Shown here: positions 42,068 to 53,084 of the stretch, piece after piece
Numbering within the stretch: the first letter of the stretch is position 1
Layout: each line of letters starts with the position of its first letter
From: Prorocentrum cordatum
Taxonomy: Eukaryota; Sar; Dinophyceae; Prorocentrales; Prorocentraceae
Assembly (NCBI GenBank): GCA_963575745.1
Contig: CAUYUJ010003614.1
Span: forward strand, 102,501-166,500
Length of the DNA stretch: 64,000 nt
Reading direction: 5' to 3'
The notes under the pieces: generated by a model
What the model was told of the DNA's origin: nothing
Databases searched by the model: none
What the model saw: the letters and a program-made list of their open reading frames with translations, nothing else
Made by a program: the position numbers and the translations under genes

Positions 42068-42735
42068 GGGGCTTGCCGGAGGCCTCCCCGGTCAGACAAG
42101 ACGGCCCCAGAAGCGCCCAAGACGGCCCAAGAAACTTCCAAGAGGCCTCCAAGAGGGCTCCGAGATGCTGAAGATGGCCTCCAGACGTCCAAGGACGCCC
42201 CCAAGAGGCCCCAAGAAGCCTCCAACATGCGTCCCAAGAGGGCCCCTAGATGCAAAAATTGGCCCATTCCCTTCGTAAAACGTACATTTTCAACAAAGTT
42301 GTCTTTTGGGCTTTCCGACGTTACAGGACGGCCCAAGAGGCGCCCAAGACCGCCCCAAGACGGCCCAAGAAGCTTCCAAGAGGGCCCCAGGACAGCCCAA
42401 GAGGGCCCCAAGACGGCCCAAGAGGCGCCCAAGATGGCCCAAGAGGGCCCCAAGACGGGCCCAAGAGGGGGCCCAGAGGGGGACCACGAACCGCAAGCTC
42501 GAGCCTTCCGCCCCAAGAGGCCGCCAGGAGGCCCCCAGGAGGCCCCTCAAGAGGCCCCAGGAGACCCCCAAGAGGCCCAAAGGAGGCCCCGAGAAGCCCC
42601 AAATCGGCCCCCACAATGCTTCGAACCTGCTTCCAGGAGGCCCCCGACAGGTTCAGAGGCTCCCAAGAAGCTACGTCAAACTCCCAGCGAGCGGCCGGAC
42701 GAGGCCCCCCAAAAAATCCCAAGAGGGTTCCAGTA
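42068..42735. repeat. Phased CCAAGA array, measured period 10.67 bp
   Basis: Between 42,334 and 42,462 the phase-marking C of CAAGA (CAGGA once) recurs at intervals 11, 11, 10, 11, 11, 10, 11, 10, 11, 10, 11, 11. That is 128 bp over 12 steps. A linker resembling those in the other arrays lies at 42,250-42,320 (CAAAAATTGGCCCATTCCC). Confidence 0.88.
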
Positions 42736-42824
42736 TTTGTATCCTTCAGCGCTCTCTGGCCTTCTTCCCCCTGCCCCCTTCCCTGCGACTTTCGTTGACT
42801 CAAGCTCGCCTCCTCTCCATTTCC

Positions 42825-42910
42825 TCTCTCTGCCTCTCTCTCTCTCTCTCTCTCTGTCTTCTTCTCTCTCTCTCTCTATCTCTCCATCTCTCTCTCTCTC
42901 TCTTTCGCTC

Positions 42911-42944
<34 letters not shown>

Positions 42945-42970
42945 CCTCTCTCTCTCTCTCTCTTTCTTCC
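42825..42970. repeat. CT microsatellite
   Basis: (CT)n of about 140 bp with a few GTCTGTCTG interruptions. Confidence 0.92.
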
Positions 42971-43002
42971 TTTCAGATTCCGTGTCCTTGCGACCTTCTG
43001 CA

Positions 43003-43560
43003 GTCCCCGACGTCGCCACGGCTGGATCCGCTCGAGCGTGTCTTGTGATGTGCGGCGGTGCGAAGCCCGTCCCACTGATCAAGGCACAGGTACGAAATGA
43101 TGGGTCCATCATTTCTTGCCTTCCCATGTGCGTTTTCCCAATCGATTCCTGGGCCCGAGGTCGCAAAAATTACGACGTCGGAGGTCTGGGGAGGCGGGAA
43201 GCACGACCTGGACCTCCGACGTCTTGGAAAAATCACGACGGTGGTTTCGGTCAATTTTCGGCCTCCGGGGCCCCTCGCAGGGTCCCGGGACCGTCAGAAA
43301 ACGACTCAGGATGAAAAAAAAAAAAACATCCCCAGGAAGTCGTCGAGAGGTCCAGGGGCCGCGCACAGAAAGCATCATGACATCGGACGTCCAGAGAGGA
43401 GGTAGGAACACGAGGAGGAGGGAGCCGAGACCTCCTGGCGACGCAACACCAAAGACAACAAAAGCTTCCCCGCGACTTCCCCCAGAGACTCTAACTACAG
43501 AAACTCCTTTCGTATTCCGGCCAGAAGCATCCAGAAACGATGTACACTAGCCCTGGCGGG
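43003..43560. other. Short unassigned repeats
   Basis: The inverted phrase GTCGCCACGGCTGGATCC at 43,012 matches the core of the GGTACC MITE family. ATTACGACGTCGGAGGTC and GACCTCCGACGTC form an inverted pair at 43,168-43,222. An A12 run at 43,315 is flanked by GGATG and CATCC. No gene is recognised. Confidence 0.4.
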
Positions 43561-43614
43561 GGGAATGATGGCGATGGTGATGTTCATGATGACGACGGTG
43601 ACGATCCTAGCTAG

Positions 43615-43654
43615 ATAGAACCTAAGCGCGCGCGAAGCGCGCGCGTGGTTCTAG
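43615..43654. repeat. TAGAACC-capped GC hairpin, copy 3
   Basis: ATAGAACCTAAGCGCGCGCG, AA, GCGCGCGCGTGGTTCTAG, immediately followed by (TA)n. Confidence 0.85.
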
Positions 43655-43778
43655 TATATATATATATACACATACATATATACATATATCATTGGGAAAA
43701 AGGGAATATGTATATACATACCTCTCTCTATATATATACTTGTGTGTTTGCACACGTGCATAAAGGGGTCGCGGTGTA

Positions 43779-45106
43779 TCAGAGTGACGGGGCTGAACCG
43801 AACGGTCATTCACTGTCCCTGGGCGCGTGGCTGAAGTGGAATTCCGCGATGCGGTATCTTGTTGTTGTCGTCGTCCCACCCGCGACCCGCCCCGCGAGCC
43901 ACCCGCGAGCCACCCCGCGACCCACCCGCGAGCCACCCGCGACCCACCCCGCGACCCACCCGCGACCCATCCCGCGACCCACCCGCGACCCACCCGCGAC
44001 CCACCCGCGACCCACCCCGCGACACGCCCGCGACCCACCCCGAGACCCCCCCGGCGACCCACCCGCGACCCACCGGCGACCCATCCGCGACCCACCCTCG
44101 ACCCGACCCGAGACCCAACCGCGACCCAGCCGCGACCCAGCCGCCACCCAGCCGCGACCCACCCTCGACCCACCCGCGACCCACCCCGCGACCCACCCAA
44201 AATGTTCGGCGCCTTCGGCGGGTATCTTTTGCATTCATTCCAAATGGAGAACCTGCGACCCACCCGCGACCCAAACCGCGCCCGCGACCCACCCGCGGCC
44301 CACCCGCGACCCACCCCGCGACCCATCCAAACTTTTCCGGCGCCTGCGGCGGGCTTCTTTTGCATTCGTTTCAAGCGGAGAACCTGCGACCAACCCGCGA
44401 CCCCAACCGCGTTCAGTGTACAAATCAAAATGTTCGGCGCCTGCGGCGGGCTGTTTTTTGAAATTCCTTCCAGATGGAGGTGTAGAGCCCGCGACCCAAC
44501 GGCGATCCAAACTACGTTCACTGAACAAACCAAAACTTCGGCGCCTGCGGCGGGTTTCTTTTGCAGAACCTGCGACCCAAACCGCGTTCAGTGTACAAAT
44601 CAAAATTTTCGGCGCCTGCGGCGGGCTGTTTTTGAACTCCTTCCAGGTGGAGGTGGAGAGCCCGCGACCCACCCGCTACCAAAATTACGTTCACTGAATA
44701 AACCAACAATTCGGCGCCTGCGGCGGGCTGTTTTGTCATTCGTTCAGGGTGGCCCACCAGCGATTCCCCCCGCGCTGAACTTGTCAGAGCACGCATATCG
44801 GCGCCTGCGGCGGGCTTGCTCGCATTGGTTAGGAGGAGGAGAAGGAGAAGGAGGAGGAGGAGGAGGAGGAGGAGGAGGAGGAGGAGGAAAAGGAGGAAGA
44901 GGAGGAGGAGGAGGAGGTGGAGGAGGAGGAGGAGGCGGACGACGACGACGACGACAATGAGGACGAGGACGCGGACGAGGAAGAGGAGGAGGAGGAGGAG
45001 CAGCAGGAGGAGAAGGAGGAGGAGGGTGCCATCAACAAGGAAGGTGTGGGCCACGAGGTCCGCCGGCTCGACGCCCGCGTCGCCCGCGCCCGCCCCCTCA
45101 CTCCTA
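43779..45106. mobile_element. Terminal-repeat element with CGCGACCCACC array, long copy
   Basis: Left end AGAGTGACGGGGC and right end GCCCCCTCACTCC are inverted repeats. After a ~100-bp head (AACGGTCATTCACTGTCCCT) comes an array of CGCGACCCACC units of 10-12 bp to about 44,200. Seven modules starting GGCGCCTGCGGCGGGC follow (about 44,211, 44,337, 44,433, 44,538, 44,610, 44,711 and 44,800), then a GGA tract. Long Pro/Arg/Thr frames across it are artefacts. The short copy is at 51,979. Confidence 0.78.
44830..45030. repeat. GGA/GAC microsatellite
   Basis: (GGA)n about 120 bp, (GAC)n about 20 bp, then more GGA, inside the right part of the 43,779 element. Confidence 0.92.
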
Positions 45107-46055
45107 TCCGCAATTGCGGGGTGCTACGTATATATATATATATATACAGACTACGAAATACGGGCCTTCGACCGAAACGTGATGTACATGTTTTGTTGAA
45201 CGTCTCACGCTCGCGAACCCACACCGAAGAATGTCAACTATACTATGCGCGGTGGCGGACATGGGACCATGTTCATGCTCCTGCCCCCGATCAGACCCTC
45301 CTGCGTCTGAGCCTCGCTGATCCTCAAAGGCACCTGGGGGCACTTCGCGAGACCGATTTGACTGTGGCTACTGAGCCAGGTTGGGCCCAAGACTAAGTCG
45401 GATTGGGCGGGATCGTAATCGTATGATGCCGGGTTAGGCCAGATTTCGATCCATGAGGTACCAGCGACGATTCTGAGCTTAACCTCCCGGGAGCTGCATC
45501 GTCACTGTTCAGACACGGCGTATCTTCAGCCCCGCAAAATGCTACTGTGCCCTCGCGGATCGGCCTGCTCGTCAAGGCTGGTGCAAAGATGGAACCGAGA
45601 GATCTGGACAGGGTTCCTCTCGCAGCGTCGGAAGTTCTTTCCACGATGCTGGAGATTGGGAGGATCAACGAGCTCACATGACATAACACCCAGATATCAG
45701 CACTGACACTCTCGACAAAATCGTCTTGCGAGAGAACATGGCTCTGGAGGCTGTGGACCACAACCGCCCCACCTCCTCGGTGCACCAGCCAGTGCGCCCC
45801 CTCCGCCTCGACCTTTTCATTTCGGCATTGCCTGCCCAGCGGATCATGCCCCTGGGTTCCGCCGCGGCCCCCGGTTGTCTCGGCCGCCAGCCCCGAACCA
45901 TCGTCCCCTGCCCGCCCTGCAGACCCATGTGCGCTGTTCTCGCGTCTGTGACTGCTACTGGTCCCTGCCCGCATTTCCCATCCTCGTCTACTTGATTACT
46001 CCGTTCCCTGCTCCCGGCGCACTCCTTTCTTTCTCGTCCTCCAGCCTCCTCGCCA
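45107..46055. other. No confident gene
   Basis: Plus-strand stretches reading LDRVPLAASEVLSTMLEIG (ending in a stop near 45,681) and LRENMALEAVDHNRP (45,725-45,770) look mildly coding-like. They are in different frames and unrecognised. Confidence 0.3.
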
Positions 46056-46057
46056 TC

Positions 46058-46092
<35 letters not shown>
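46056..46092. repeat. AC microsatellite
   Basis: (AC)n of about 36 bp. Confidence 0.95.
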
Positions 46093-46097
<5 letters not shown>

Positions 46098-46194
46098 ATT
46101 CTCTCTCCTCGTCATCCATGTCCCGTGCCTTCTTTTTTTTTGCTCCGTCGCCATTGGCTTCTCCTTCCTCTAGCCACTCATGATCATCCTTCTC

Positions 46195-46395
46195 CCACTC
46201 CTCCTTCTCCTCGTCCTCGTCATCCCTCTCCCGTCCCCCTCCTCCTCCTCCTCCTCCTCCTCCTCCTCCTCCTCCTCCTCCTCCCGCCTTCTCCTCCTCC
46301 TCCTCCTCCTCCTCCTCCTCCTCCTCCTCCCCCTCCTCGTCCTTCCCTCCTCATCCTGCTCCTCCTCCTCCTCCTCCTCCTCCACCTCTCCCTCC
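46195..46395. repeat. TCC microsatellite
   Basis: Long (TCC)n pyrimidine tract; (GGA)n in the opposite sense follows at 46,468-46,520. Confidence 0.93.
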
Positions 46396-46766
46396 TCTAC
46401 GTGCAAGAACCGTGGCAGACCTGCTACATGTCAGGGGTGAGGGGGACAGGGAGCAGAAGGAACACGGGAAGGAGGAGGAGGAGGAGGAGAAGGAGGAGGA
46501 GGAGGAGGAGGAGGAGGTCGAAGAAGTAGGTGGAAGGGCGGCGGAGGTGGACGGGCGGAGGAGGTGGACGGTCGGAGGAGGAGGTGGAAGGGGCCAACCG
46601 CGGCAGTGCAGGCCGCCCGGGCCCCTCGATCGCAGGACCTCTCCCCGCGGCACCCCGACGCAGAGCACCGCGCTCGGGCTCGAGCGCAGGGCCGCGCGGA
46701 CGCCTCGGCCGGGCCGCGCGTGCCGCCGGCCCGCCCCCACACCGGCGGGTGGGGCGGCCGCTTTTC

Positions 46767-46930
46767 GGGTGCTGCTAGAAGTGCCCCTGGGCCAAGGTGC
46801 CTCCAGGATTCTCGGGGTAGCCCAAACGGCCTCCAAAGCACCCCTCACGAGACCCCGAGGGCCCCAGCGGCTCCAAAACGGAGCGAAAAGCTAGGGGCAC
46901 CTTGGGCAAGGGGTTCTTCTAGCAACACCC
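46767..46930. mobile_element. MITE, GGGTGTTGCTAG family, copy 2
   Basis: 164 bp from GGGTGCTGCTAGAAGTGCCC to CTTCTAGCAACACCC. It matches 18,207-18,370 along its length, including GGATTCTCGGGGT and CACCCCTCACGAG. Confidence 0.9.
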
Positions 46931-47029
46931 GACCTTTCGAGCATCGTTTCCAGCCGGTCCACCATGCATCCTGTAGGACAACAAGATCCATGCACCATAT
47001 ACGTGCGTCGTTCCAGGCTCGGCCCATCC

Positions 47030-47095
47030 TGTGACCAGGAACGGTGTATAGGCCCCCCTCGCTTGGCCAGGGGCGCATATACACCGCTCCTGTGA
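47030..47095. repeat. Hairpin with GTGTATA arms
   Basis: GGAACGGTGTATAGG and ATACACCGCTCC pair imperfectly around CGCTTGGCCAGGGGCG; TGTGACCAG occurs on both sides. Confidence 0.55.
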
Positions 47096-47578
47096 CCAGC
47101 CAGGGGCGGCGGATCTGTATCAGATCTCGTCGCCTTGCATCCTCCTCCTCCTTCTGCGAAGAAGGAAGATGGTGAATCGCGCGAGGAGCGGGCTGATCTC
47201 ATCCTCCTCGAATGCAAGGACGCGCGGACACCTCGGCCGGTCCGTTTTCCGCCGGCCAGAATCGCCGTCGGCCGATCTGCCACCATCCCCAGACCTCGTC
47301 GCGTCGTTAGCAAAGAGCGCGACGGGTGGACTTTGAACGTTTCAGCCTCCAAGGGCTCTCGCCAGGCGAGAGGAATCGACCCAGGACGAGAAACAGTTCC
47401 AGGGGAAGGGGTAGAGACCTTTGGGGGTCCACGTTTGTAAGCAAATCGCGACGTCGGGATTCTGTGTTCTCCACTTTCTGCAAATGAGAGACATGGTGGA
47501 TCGGGTGAGGAGGGGGATGATCTCCACCTCCTCCCTACCCCAGGAAGGTCCTCCCCTCTGCTTCCTCCCTGCCTGCCA

Positions 47579-47940
47579 CTTCTTCTTCCTCCTCCTCCTC
47601 CTCCTCCTCCTCCTCCTCCCTCCCTCCCTCCCTCTCCCTCCTCCTTCTCCTCGTCATGATCGTCCGCCTTTTCTGCCTCTCGCCTCCTCCTCCTCCTGCT
47701 ACTCCTCCTCCTCCTTGTCCTCCTCCTCCTCCTCCTCCCCCTCCCTCCTTCCTCCTCCTCCTCCTCCTCCTCCTCCTCCTCCTCCTCCTCCTCCTCCTCC
47801 TCTCCTCCTCCTCCTCCTCCTCCTCCTCCTCCTCCTCCTCCACCTCCACCTCCTCCTCCTCGGCCTCGTTATCCTCATCCTCCTCCTCATCCTCCTCCCC
47901 CTCTTCCTCTTCCTCCGCTTCCTCCTCCTCCTCCACCATT
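47579..47940. repeat. TCC microsatellite, longest in the window
   Basis: About 360 bp of (TCC)n with small interruptions. It gives leucine, serine and proline runs on one strand and Glu/Arg runs on the other. Confidence 0.95.
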
Positions 47941-48049
47941 CCTTTCTCTGATAGATAACTCTCCCTGTCGCACCCCGAGGCTGGTCGAAAAGGCGGGCCG
48001 GGCGTTTCGCCTGAGACGCCCTCACCATGTATGAGCCAGAAGCTTAACA

Positions 48050-48490
48050 CTTGCAAGAGTTTCACGGAGTGAGGCCACGCACTGAGGGCGGGTCGTTTTC
48101 AAAAGTTGGCTTCCGCCTTAGCGCCGTGCACATTCCTTTTGAACATTTGCAAGAGCTTCACGGATTGAGGGCGGGTGGCTTTCAGACTGTGGGTCTCGCC
48201 TCACCGCCGCGCACAGTCGCTTCAAACAGTTGCAAAAGTTCCACTGATTGAGGGCGGCTCGTTTTCAAACTGTGCCGCTCGCCTTAGCGCCGCGCGCATT
48301 CGCTTTGAACATATGAATGAGCTTCAGGGACGGAGGGCGGGTGATTTTCAAACTGTGGCCCTCGCCCCAGCGCGGCGTACATTCGGCTTAAACATTTGTC
48401 AGGGTTCCGCGGATTGAAAACGGGTCGTCTTTAATATGTGGCTCTCGCCTGAGCGCCGCGCACATGGGCTTTCAACAGTATCAAGAATCT
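48050..48490 (+). repeat. 83-bp tandem repeat, about five copies
   Basis: Landmarks such as TTGCAAGAGCTTCACGGATT recur at about 48,146, 48,230, 48,313, 48,394 and 48,478, a period of 81-84 bp. Each unit has AGGGCGG...TTTTCAAACTGTG and CTCGCC...GCGCCGCGCACA. Confidence 0.85.
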
Positions 48491-48564
48491 TACATATTCT
48501 GATGGTTAACGTACAAGAAACCGTTTTTTTTCGGAACGCTGCAATATTGTCAGGGCGCAACAGT

Positions 48565-48705
48565 TACGCTGATCCGCGGTGTTAAAGTCCCAGGAATGGC
48601 ACTCTGGCACGATTCAGGACCGCCAAGACGTACCAATCAGGTTAACCCGTGGCGTTGAAGTCCTGAAAATAATGTTTTGACACGCCTCAGGATTTTCACA
48701 CGGTT
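48565..48705 (+). repeat. 74-bp tandem duplication
   Basis: GATCCGCGGTGTTAAAGTCC and TAACCCGTGGCGTTGAAGTCC begin two diverged copies, each ending in a TCAGGA phrase. Confidence 0.6.
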
Positions 48706-48819
48706 GTCCCCCTGCGGGGCAATTCCTTCACTGGAAACGAACCCATGTAGGGGCCAATGAAGAGGGAGCTTGGAGGGAGGGTGTGTTCCAACATCGTTGA
48801 TGAGCCTTGGGTTTCCACT

Positions 48820-48960
48820 GGTCCTCCTCCTCCTCCTCCTCTTCCCCCTCCTCCTTCCCCACCTCCTCCTCCTCATCCTTATCCCAGATCCCTCCTCAAC
48901 CTCCTCCTCACCCCCTCCTCCTCCTCCTCCTGCTCCTCCTCCTCCTCCACCCACCAGCAG
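48820..48960. repeat. TCC microsatellite
   Basis: Imperfect (TCC)n. Confidence 0.9.
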
Positions 48961-49022
48961 CAGGTGCGAGTCGGCCAGTGAGCGCTGCGGGTCTGGGATA
49001 CCGTATACGTTCTCATCGCTAG

Positions 49023-49196
49023 ACCTACACGTCGTTCATTTCTAATCGTGCTTATTTCTAATTGTGCTCGTTTCTCATTGTTCCTGGCCCCCTAGTGGCC
49101 AGGAAAGAGATCCAGGATAGAACAATTAGAAATGAAAGGATCTTGGCCACCAAAAAAATCAAAGAACTTTCGAATAATTAGAAATGATCAACGCGT
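49023..49196. mobile_element. MITE, CGTTCATTTCTAAT family, copy 4
   Basis: Ends CTACACGTCGTTCATTTC and TAATTAGAAATGATCAACG; same central CTGGCCCCCTAGTGGCCAGG as copy 2. Confidence 0.9.
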
Positions 49197-49199
49197 GGA

Positions 49200-49850
49200 C
49201 ATCCCGGTCTTCACTGGGAGAGCCTCGGCCCCGCAGTCCGACCTTCCACCTGCGGGATATGTACAATCTCCGTCGGGTGTCGCGGCACCCGTCTCCACCT
49301 TGAGGTATGGGGTGATGATGCCGGGAAGCCCTGGCCCACTAGGGATGGGGATACGGTAAAGAACTTTTGCTCAGCGTGTTGCCGCGGCGGCCACGCTGTG
49401 CAATGCGAGCGGATAGCATGTCGCTCCGCTCCGCGGGGCGGGAGGCTCGGGAAAGCTCGGCACGTGGACATCTGGGGACGGCGAAGTCGGTAGCGTGTCG
49501 CACCGAGGCCAGGTGGGCAAGAACCAGCGCAGCGACACGCTATCCCCAAGCTCCCGACCGTAGGTCTGGCGATGCTGATCCTCCTGCGCAGACATCCACC
49601 GTCTTGATGATTAGATGTTCCTTTCTTCCGCCTGTGTCGGTCCGTGGGTGCAACTTGCGAGCCCCTCGACCGTCCAACCACTACTCAGGATGGCAAGCCA
49701 ATGGGCGGGACGAGGTCCTGACCTGTGAGGAAACAACACTCGGCTAGTCGGTCCCCATCCCAACTGGGAACGCCCTCGCCCCGCTGTCCGACCTGCCACC
49801 CTCGGGATGGATCCCGCACATCGCGGCATCCACTCCCACCTCGAGGGGCA
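49200..49850 (+). repeat. Diverged duplication around a MITE
   Basis: GACATCCCGGTCTTCACTGG...GTCCGACCTTCCACC (49,198-49,255) and GGTCCCCATCCCAACTGGG...GTCCGACCTGCCACC (49,751-49,800) are diverged copies. The CGCTCCGCTCCGCGG MITE lies between them. Confidence 0.5.
49415..49541. mobile_element. MITE, AGCATGTCGCT family, copy 1
   Basis: Ends AGCATGTCGCT and AGCGACACGCT. The left part CGCTCCGCTCCGCGGGGCGG is shared with 63,308. Confidence 0.75.
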
Positions 49851-50039
49851 GGCTGGCGGGGAGAGGGATAGGTCTGACGATGCGGACCTTGTCGCACGTC
49901 GTTTCGGCAGCTGGCCGCCAGCCTCGGCCCTCCGGCGCCGCTTCCAGGCTCCGGCTGAAACCACACCCCTGGCGAAGGGATCGGGACTTCTGGGAACCCC
50001 GGATTGGAAAACATGTGGCGACCCGTGGGCGTCCACAGC

Positions 50040-50205
50040 GACACTAGAATCGAACACCGACCGAAACGACAACGAAATCGGAACGGGCCAGCCAGAACCG
50101 GCGGACCGAGAGCAGCAGGCTGCAAGGACGCAGCGGCGCAGCAACGGACCGACCGAATGCAGGCCGACTGCGAAGCAACCCACCCGACCGAACTGCGGAC
50201 ATCCT
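50040..50205. repeat. Dispersed ~150-bp repeat, copy 1
   Basis: CACCGACCGAAACGACAACG, then GCGGCGCAGCAACGGACC and GCCGACTGCGA, in the same order as at 62,505-62,690. Confidence 0.6.
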
Positions 50206-50429
50206 TGGTTGCCCATCCTGCCAGCCTACCTCGGCGCCAATTGGAGCGGCCCCTCCTCGTTGAAGCAATGCGGGAGAACGCTAAAAACAGCAACACGGTG
50301 GGAGCAATCGAGCAAGAATCCGAAATGATGGACTTAGCGAAAGCACGATCAAATACTCCCAATGGCGACGACGACGCCCACGAGCAGGCCTGGGGCCTAT
50401 TTAAATTGATAGTGGTAATACGAACACAA

Positions 50430-50640
50430 CTCATAATAATATAACATGAATGCGGATACTAACAAGAATACGAATACGAATAACCATACTAATATCAGCA
50501 ATACTAATAGTAAGTACTACTGATAATTAAACTGTACAAATACAACCATAATCATAATAATGCTACTCATGATGCTATTTCTCATACGAACAACCGTAAC
50601 AATACAATTATCAATACGAGCAACAATAGTACTAACCCTG
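50430..50640. repeat. AT-rich island of degenerate AATACN units
   Basis: About 200 bp made of AATACG, AATACT, AACAAT and similar, sharply lower in GC than its surroundings. Confidence 0.7.
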
Positions 50641-51700
50641 CGTGCTGTTACGCGGCGAATGCCTAGTGCATGTCTTAGTCGACATCCTGATCATTACCAT
50701 CATCAACAGCATCACCAACAGCACCTATCAGCACCCTCGGCGTCACAATCATGGCATATTCGCCCTTGTTCTATCGTACTTCTTCTTCTCCTCCACCCCC
50801 TCCTCCTCCCCCTCCCCGTCCCCAGAGGCCCCGCACCTCGGGAAGCCCCTTGAGAACGGGGGCCCACCCGAGGGAGGGTTGTGCCTCGCGGAGAAAGCTC
50901 GGTTTCGTCTGCAGGGAAATTCCGGAAACCACTGTCTCACCACATTCTCCTCCTCCGGAGGACAACCACACCAACACATCTCGTTGTCTCCTCAGCTCAT
51001 TGCAATGCAACGAATGAAAACAGAGAATCCGGCGATCATTTTCCGTTTGAGTCGTCGCTGTCGTCACCGTCGTCGTCGTCGTAGACGCTCCCCCCTGTGC
51101 CTGTCCCTGTCCACGGGCACTCCTTGTCAAACGTCCCAGCCAAAGAGACATCGAGCGGGATGTGGGGGGGGATCCTCGGGGGGATGGGGGAAGGGTCCCC
51201 GGGGGAGGGGGGAAGGGGGGGTCCCGGGGGATGTGGCTCCGCCCCGCGTGGGGGGAGCACCCCTGGGAGAAGCTTTCCCTTTCGACTCCCGGCCTCCCAG
51301 ACGCCTCGGGCTCCCCCGCCAGGGTCGGCGGCACTGGCCGTGAGGCCTTCACAGCAGAAGTGCGAAGGCGGGGGAATCACCCACGGCTCCGAGCGATGGG
51401 CAGCCCAAGCAGGCCCCACGGGCCCCTCTATCAGGAAGAGGAGGGTCACGAGCCCGCCCCCCTCCCCGCCCCCTCCCTCCCCTCATCCAGGTTTAAGACC
51501 TCCATCCAGGCCTCGGAAGAACTTAGCGAACACTCATGCCACATTATGTCCCCCCCGATGATCAATGTTGGCGGTGGGTTGGATGAATTGCACTTCGACC
51601 GCAATCTTCCCCGCGCGTGCCAACTTTGAGTTTTTGGGGGCGGGGGAATGTCCACCATTCCCTCTACCGTCGCTCGGGGGGGCTCTGTGCCAAGCTGGCT
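50641..51700. other. No confident gene
   Basis: Includes a (GTC)n patch at 51,065-51,085 and a GGGG-rich, partly palindromic stretch at 51,155-51,275 resembling 29,860-29,965. The GGTCGGCGGCACTGG motif occurs at 51,321. Confidence 0.4.
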
Positions 51701-51704
51701 GCGG

Positions 51705-52880
51705 CCTGCCGCTGTCGGATATTAGTGTATGGCTGTCTGGCACTGGTGCTTCTTATTCGTGGGTGTTGGTGTCGTGTTTGTCTGGCCGATGTTATTGATG
51801 CATGGTATTGGTGCTACGTTACTGATGCATAATCGTAATAACTCTACTTTGTGCATGCTGCTAGTGTCTGCTCGTGACGGCTGTGCCCGGCTGTGCTTGG
51901 TATATGATTGAGGTGTGTTCATGGTGCCCCCTCATGGTGCAAGGTCTTTGTGTGGTCATGGCGTACGTCATTGTCGTCAGAGTGAGGGGGCCGAACGGTC
52001 ATTCATTGTCCCTGGGTGCGTGGCTGAAGTGCGGATCCGTGGTGAGGATTCTGCTTGTTGTGTTGTTGTTGCTGTTCATGTTGATATGTTTTGTTGTCGT
52101 CGTCCCCCCCGCGACCCAGCCCGCGACCCACCCGCGACCCGCCACGCGACCCACCCGCGACCCACTCCGCGACCCAATCGCGACCCACCCGCGACCCACC
52201 CCGCTACCCGCTCGCGACCCACCCGCGACCCGCCCGCGACCCACCGTCGACCCACCCGCGACACGCCTGCGACCAAACCCGCGACCAATCTACATTGTTT
52301 TGACAAGAAATCGGCACCTGCGGCGGGCTCGCTGTATAGCTTGAAAAATGTTGCGCCTGCGGCGGGCTTCTTCAAAGCCTCGCACACTGCCGACGTCCCC
52401 GCCGCCCCCTCACTCTTATCCGCAACTGCGAGGTGCTACGGTATTTTGCATGTGTGAGCTTAGTGGTGGTTCTTTCTCTGCAGTGCTGACGCATGCTACT
52501 GGTGAGTGTGTTTGTGTTATTGTTGTAGGCTCGTGTGATGCGTCATCGACGTGTGCTGTTAATGTATCCATCTCATTGGTGTACGATTATGGTGAGTGCT
52601 ATTCACGTGCGTGTGTGTGTGTGTGTGTGTTTGAAGTATATTCGTGGTGCCTGCGCTGCGTGCGCGTTCATTGATTATGGTGCTGATGCCTGCTCTTGAT
52701 GTGCGTTACTCATGGCTTATAGGTGGTGACCTTGCTTGATGTATGATACTTAATGAGGTATGTCCTGTGCGTCTGCGTTTGGTGCATGTCGTTGATGGTT
52801 GGTGTGAGTGTGTGTGAGTGTGTGTTACTGGTGCCCGTCACTGGTGTATGTCATTGGTGCACGTCCTTATGACGCATGCT
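51705..52880 (+). repeat. GT-rich degenerate satellite interrupted by an element
   Basis: On either side of the 51,979 element the sequence is built of ATTGGTGTATGTC-like 13-mers; three clear units are at 52,829-52,868. The element appears to have landed inside this satellite. Confidence 0.6.
51979..52416. mobile_element. Terminal-repeat element with CGCGACCCACC array, short copy
   Basis: 438 bp. Left AGAGTGAGGGGGCC and right GCCGCCCCCTCACTCT are inverted repeats. Head AACGGTCATTCATTGTCCCT, then the CGCGACCCACC array, then two GCGCCTGCGGCGGGC modules. A compact version of 43,779-45,106. Confidence 0.85.
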
Positions 52881-53084
52881 GTGTGTGAAAGCTCTCAATG
52901 AAAATGCACACTGTGTGTCCTTCACGAAAGTATTGCGGCTTGATGCTGGCGCATGTTTTCTTGATGAACTTTTCACGCATGTTCTCGAAGTATGCGTGCG
53001 GCGTGACGTCACGACACCTGGACGGCGTGACGCCTCCCGGGGTGGGCTTGGTGAGGCGTGAATCGCCAGGGACAGCCCTGGCCT

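Noticed and set aside
41954-43048. Collagen-like 364-codon frame (PKTAQEGPK repeats) and similar frames elsewhere
   Set aside because: The pattern arises from the ~10.7-bp CCAAGA arrays. The phase alternates 10 and 11 bp, so no frame is maintained by selection on a protein repeat.
44518-45054. Poly-leucine frame suggesting membrane helices
   Set aside because: It is the antisense of a GGA microsatellite.
48050-48490. CRISPR array or tRNA array
   Set aside because: The units are contiguous 83-bp repeats without distinct spacers and have no tRNA features.
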